From Zobellia uliginosa (GTDB lineage: Bacteria; Bacteroidota; Bacteroidia; Flavobacteriales; Flavobacteriaceae), in the NCBI RefSeq assembly GCF_018860745.1, contig NZ_JAHKPY010000012.1:496001-560000 (forward strand): a DNA stretch of 64,000 nucleotides, read 5' to 3'. The notes under the pieces are model-generated. The model saw nothing but the letters and a program-made list of their open reading frames with translations. It had not been told where the DNA came from and searched no databases. How positions within the stretch are numbered: position 1 is the first letter of the stretch; each line of letters starts with the position of its first letter. The translations under genes were made by a program, and so were the position numbers. This document shows positions 60,883-64,000 of the stretch, one piece after another.

Positions 60883-60912
60883 TTCAAGACGAAATTTTAG
60901 AAACTGAAAAAA

Positions 60913-61845
60913 ATGCAAAGAAGAAAATTTATCAGTAAATCAATACAAGCCGCAACTTTAGCATCAGTAGCCGGAGTTCCTTTTCATGGTTTTGCAGACA
61001 TTGCAAAATCGGATAAAAGTCGATTTTTTAAAATCTCGTTAGCGGAATGGTCTTTTCATAATGATCTCCGCGCCGGGAAAATGGATAATCTTGATTTTGC
61101 CGCCAAAGCTAGAAGTTTTGAATGCGAAGGTTTGGAATATGTTAATCAGTTCTTCATGGATAAGGCAAAGGATAAGACCTACCTCAAAGAAATGAATAAC
61201 AGAGCCGATTCTGAAGGGGTAAAGAATGTGTTGATAATGATTGATAGAGAAGGGCAACTGGCAGATGTAGATTCCAAAAAACGTTCGCTAGCAATAGAAA
61301 ACCATCACAAGTGGATTGATGCTGCTCATTTTCTAGGTTGTCATGCCATTAGAGTGAATTTAGGAGGAGGAATTGAAAAAGGAGAGGCTACAAAAACTGC
61401 CATTGATTCATTACATAAACTTGCGGATTACTCCAAAGATTCCAATATCAATATTCTAGTCGAAAATCATGGCGGTTTCTCTTCTGACGGCGTATGGTTA
61501 TCTAACGTAATGAAGAATGTAGAACGAGAAAACTGCGGCACATTGCCAGATTTTGGAAACTTTTGTATTGAAAAAAACAAAGAACGCGAATGTGTGAATG
61601 AGTATGATAAGTACAAGGGGTTTGCAGAGATTTTACCTTTTGCAAAAGGAGTAAGTGCCAAATCTATTGAGTTTGATAAAATGGGCAACGAAACAACCAT
61701 TGATTATTTCAAAATGATGAAAATGGTTAAAGATTCAGGATATACCGGCTTCATAGGTATTGAATTTGGTACATCTACTGGCTCAGAAGAAGAGGGAGTT
61801 AAATTGACTAGAGACTTACTTATAAGAGCAGGCTCACAAGTCTAA
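60913..61845 (+). CDS. Second Tat-exported TIM-barrel isomerase/epimerase-like protein
   Basis: The 310-residue protein begins MQRRKFISKSIQAATLASVAG, a twin-arginine signal, and continues with an AP-endonuclease-2/xylose-isomerase-like barrel. Probable metal ligands are in NILVENHGGFSSDGVW near 183 (Glu), TLPDFGNFCI near 215 (Asp) and GFIGIEFGTSTG near 281 (Glu). It differs strongly from the preceding isomerase-like protein, so it is not a recent duplicate. It starts 30 bases behind that gene and 26 bases before the DUF1080 fusion. One may catalyse elimination or isomerisation and the other epimerisation of an oxidised sugar; the split of tasks is unknown. Confidence 0.82.
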   Translation: MQRRKFISKSIQAATLASVAGVPFHGFADIAKSDKSRFFKISLAEWSFHNDLRAGKMDNLDFAAKARSFECEGLEYVNQFFMDKAKDKTYLKEMNNRADSEGVKNVLIMIDREGQLADVDSKKRSLAIENHHKWIDAAHFLGCHAIRVNLGGGIEKGEATKTAIDSLHKLADYSKDSNINILVENHGGFSSDGVWLSNVMKNVERENCGTLPDFGNFCIEKNKERECVNEYDKYKGFAEILPFAKGVSAKSIEFDKMGNETTIDYFKMMKMVKDSGYTGFIGIEFGTSTGSEEEGVKLTRDLLIRAGSQV

Positions 61846-61871
61846 ACAAAGCACCTAAAAAAATAAGCGTT

Positions 61872-63926
61872 ATGAAATATACTTCCTTCAAAATAGCATA
61901 TGCAGTTACATTTTTGACGCTTATTTTTTTTATAAACGGAACTGCTCAAAAGACATCTGATGATGTTGCCGTCCCCTTTATTGGAAATTGGGCTGCAGTT
62001 TTGCCGGATGGTCATCCTGTATGGCTTTCATTTTATATAAAAGATGGTGTTCTTGATGGCGAAGCATGGTCCGTAGGCCTTGGCAATGCTATTTCTGAAT
62101 TAAAAATCAATTCCGATACCCTTTATTTCAAAAGACTATATAAAGTTGGCGCACCCAATTTTCCTGGTGGCCCTCCAACAGGAAAAAAAGTTCCTGTTCA
62201 AACCAGGGCAGTTGTTAAAGACGATAAGATATTTCTGTCTATGGACTGGCCCTTGTCTAATGGAACTACTAAAAAATTAGATTTTAAAGGTAAACGTTTA
62301 CCTTCATTGCCTTCTAAACCAGATTTGGACAAAGTGAAATTTGGAGAACCGATTACTCTTTTCAACGGGAAGGATTTATCAGGATGGCGACTCACCAATC
62401 CAAATCAAATTAATGGATGGAAAGCAGAAAATGGCATTTTAATAAACACCACTCCCAAACTTAATTTTGACCCTTTTTCAAAATATGGCAACCTTCGTAC
62501 AAATGGTGAGTTTAAAGACTTTAATCTCCAACTAGAATTTAATGTGCCAACAGGTGGAAATAGCGGTATATATCTATGTGGAAGATACGAAACACAAGTA
62601 GTAGACAGAGATAGTAGAATGCAAGGTTTGCAAGGTGTAGGTGCATTATTTGCTCGGATACCTCCTAGTGAAAATGCAGGTAAAGTTGGTGGTGAATGGC
62701 AAAAATATGATATCACCTTAGTAGACCAACATGTGACCGTCATTCTCAACGGAAAAAAAGTAATAGATAACGAACTTATCCTAGGTGCTACAAAGGGCGC
62801 ACTAAACGCAGATGATACCAAACCCGGACCAATTTACTTTCAGGGGGATCATACCGCGGTTAAGTATAAAAACATAGAACTTCGGCCACGTATCAATCCC
62901 AATTATAAAAAACAAGGCACCGATACATTAGAATTTCTAAAGTTTGATGTTAATGGAAATGGGGCATTAGAACCAACGGAGATTCCTTTATTCGATCAAG
63001 ATGTTTTTGATCAAGCTGATTCGGATATTGACTGGCAATTAAGCGAAAAAGAATACAAAAGCTACCTGGCTTATGAAAAACGCATACAATCTGACCGTAC
63101 TTTGATTCCCGAAAATACTCAAATTTTTAGCGATGTACCGTATATTCTTGACGGTCACAATAGACATACCTTAGATATTTATCTACCGGATACTACAAAA
63201 TTCAAAAAACCCTATCCTCTTGTTGTATGGATTCATGGCGGAGGTTGGCAAAAAGGCACAAAAGACCTTTTTGGAAAGCAGGCGTTTCTATTAAAACATG
63301 GGTTTTCCATGGCTTCAATAAATTATCGCCTTACTAGAGAATCAGAATTTCCAGAACAAGTTTATGATTGTAAGGCAGCCATTAGATATCTTAGAAAATA
63401 CGCAGACCAGTATGGATTAGATGCTAATCATTTTGGATTATGGGGCTCTTCAGCTGGCGGGCATTTAGCCTCCTTGACAGGTACCACCAACAACTCAAAA
63501 GAATTAGAGGGAAGCCTTGGTGTAATCGATGCTTCTAGTGAGGTACAAGCCGTTTGTGTTTGGTTTGGCCCATCAGATTTAAATTTGATGAATACCTCTT
63601 CAACCGACAAATCAAAAGGCGAAAAACAAAACACAAAACCCATTATAAAATTCCTTGGAGGACCTTTCACAGAAAAACAAGAAGCTGCAAGAAAAGCGAG
63701 TGCCATAAACTATATTTCAAAAGACGACCCACCATTTTTAATTATGCACGGAGAAAAAGACCCTCTGGTACCCATAGAACAGAGTGCGCTGTTTTACAAA
63801 GCGCTTCAAAAACAAAATATTGATTCCGAATATATTTTGGTAAAAGATGGTATACACTCTTTTTTCATGGGTGTCAACAACCATAAAAAAGTGACAGAAT
63901 TCTTCAAAAATAAGTTAATGGACTAA
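61872..63926 (+). CDS. Secreted three-part fusion: DUF1080 (3-keto-disaccharide hydrolase type), EF-hand pair, alpha/beta esterase
   Basis: The 684-residue protein has a signal peptide (YAVTFLTLIFFINGTAQ) and an N-terminal lipocalin-like beta region (about 35-150). A DUF1080/PF06439 jelly-roll (about 155-350) starts ITLFNGKDLSGWRL and contains GGNSGIYLCGRYETQVVD and GEWQKYDITLVDQ. Two EF-hand-like loops follow, DVNGNGALEPTE near 359 and DSDIDWQLSEKE near 385. The end (about 420-684) is an esterase with the oxyanion motif WIHGGGWQ, nucleophile LWGSSAGGHLA near 525, Asp in GEKDPLVP and His in DGIHSFF. PF06439 proteins act on 3-keto sugars. The fusion suggests deacylation and cleavage of one substrate. 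It follows the isomerase-like gene by 26 bases. Confidence 0.85.
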   Translation: MKYTSFKIAYAVTFLTLIFFINGTAQKTSDDVAVPFIGNWAAVLPDGHPVWLSFYIKDGVLDGEAWSVGLGNAISELKINSDTLYFKRLYKVGAPNFPGGPPTGKKVPVQTRAVVKDDKIFLSMDWPLSNGTTKKLDFKGKRLPSLPSKPDLDKVKFGEPITLFNGKDLSGWRLTNPNQINGWKAENGILINTTPKLNFDPFSKYGNLRTNGEFKDFNLQLEFNVPTGGNSGIYLCGRYETQVVDRDSRMQGLQGVGALFARIPPSENAGKVGGEWQKYDITLVDQHVTVILNGKKVIDNELILGATKGALNADDTKPGPIYFQGDHTAVKYKNIELRPRINPNYKKQGTDTLEFLKFDVNGNGALEPTEIPLFDQDVFDQADSDIDWQLSEKEYKSYLAYEKRIQSDRTLIPENTQIFSDVPYILDGHNRHTLDIYLPDTTKFKKPYPLVVWIHGGGWQKGTKDLFGKQAFLLKHGFSMASINYRLTRESEFPEQVYDCKAAIRYLRKYADQYGLDANHFGLWGSSAGGHLASLTGTTNNSKELEGSLGVIDASSEVQAVCVWFGPSDLNLMNTSSTDKSKGEKQNTKPIIKFLGGPFTEKQEAARKASAINYISKDDPPFLIMHGEKDPLVPIEQSALFYKALQKQNIDSEYILVKDGIHSFFMGVNNHKKVTEFFKNKLMD

Positions 63927-63949
63927 GGTCAAACTAAGAAACAACAAAG

Positions 63950-64000
63950 ATGAACAAGCACATATTAAATATTATTTTGGGATTACTATGCGTAGGATTT
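63950..64000 (+). CDS. Start of another exported protein (truncated by the window end)
   Basis: An ATG 24 bases after the fusion gene opens a frame with 17 codons in the window, MNKHILNIILGLLCVGF. The basic start and hydrophobic run look like a signal peptide. It probably continues the same operon; its function cannot be told from this fragment. Confidence 0.6.
   Translation, partial: MNKHILNIILGLLCVGF

Noticed and set aside
1-64000. CRISPR arrays, tRNA or rRNA genes, insertion sequences, prophage or integrase genes
   Set aside because: No regularly spaced repeats, no cloverleaf candidates and no transposase- or integrase-like frames were seen by reading; a dedicated RNA search was not possible.

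Overview
The window is chromosomal DNA of a marine Flavobacteriaceae bacterium (Bacteroidota). The evidence is the low GC content, promoters with the Bacteroidota -7 element TAnnTTTG, the fused CcoN-CcoO oxidase, the Sec-exported clade II type NosZ, a hybrid two-component regulator, and a run of secreted sulfatases and glycoside hydrolases. The genes suggest a seaweed-associated lifestyle; the genus cannot be fixed from the sequence.

Region 1 (1-29.4 kb) is a micro-oxic and denitrification-type respiratory island. It starts with the edge of a homogentisate dioxygenase gene, a type II NADH dehydrogenase and a Usp protein. An Fnr-like regulator is divergent from ccoI, followed by a DoxX-like gene and ccoS-ccoNO-ccoQ-ccoP-ccoG-ccoH plus a SafE-type membrane gene. 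A vanadium haloperoxidase-like enzyme comes next, then a nitrosative-stress group (truncated haemoglobin, Rrf2 regulator, RIC/ScdA di-iron repair protein). On the minus strand lies a nitrous oxide reductase cluster: cytochrome c, nosZ, membrane protein, nosL, flavin-binding protein, nosD, nosF, nosY and a large oxidase-like membrane protein. An anaerobic hemN-usp pair follows.

Reading the intergenic DNA of region 1 shows two regulons. A 12-bp dyad (TGAYA-N2-TRTCA type) occurs in five intergenic regions and faces six promoters (usp, fnr, ccoI, ccoS, nos, hemN). In every case its centre is exactly 29.5 bp upstream of the first base of a TAnnTTTG-like -7 element, which is class II activator geometry for the local Fnr-like protein. 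A second dyad (GGAYA-N4-TRTCC) occurs before the rrf2 gene, before ric and before the nos operon, so the nos promoter appears to read both signals. The promoter positions also correct the starts of hemN and of the nos cytochrome.

Region 2 (29.5-41.2 kb) looks like a catabolic locus for mannosylglycerate or a related glycosylglycerate: TonB-dependent receptor, GH63-type hydrolase without signal peptide, sodium/solute symporter, glycerate kinase and a divergent LacI regulator with a tandem operator. Mannosylglycerate is digeneaside, a red-algal solute. A WYL-type regulator and a nucleotidyltransferase/NahK-like kinase pair follow.

Region 3 (41.4-64 kb) is a glycan-degradation locus led by a hybrid two-component sensor. 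It carries four S1-type sulfatases, an SGNH esterase, a beta-propeller protein of unassigned family, a GH31/GH36-like enzyme and a GH29 fucosidase. These are followed by an oxidative module: GMC oxidoreductase, gluconate-dehydrogenase-subunit-3-like partner, two exported TIM-barrel isomerase-like proteins and a DUF1080/EF-hand/esterase fusion. This suggests that desulfated sugars are cleaved through 3-keto-glycoside chemistry in the periplasm. No SusC/SusD pair is seen for this locus inside the window. I saw no tRNA, rRNA, CRISPR array or insertion sequence.
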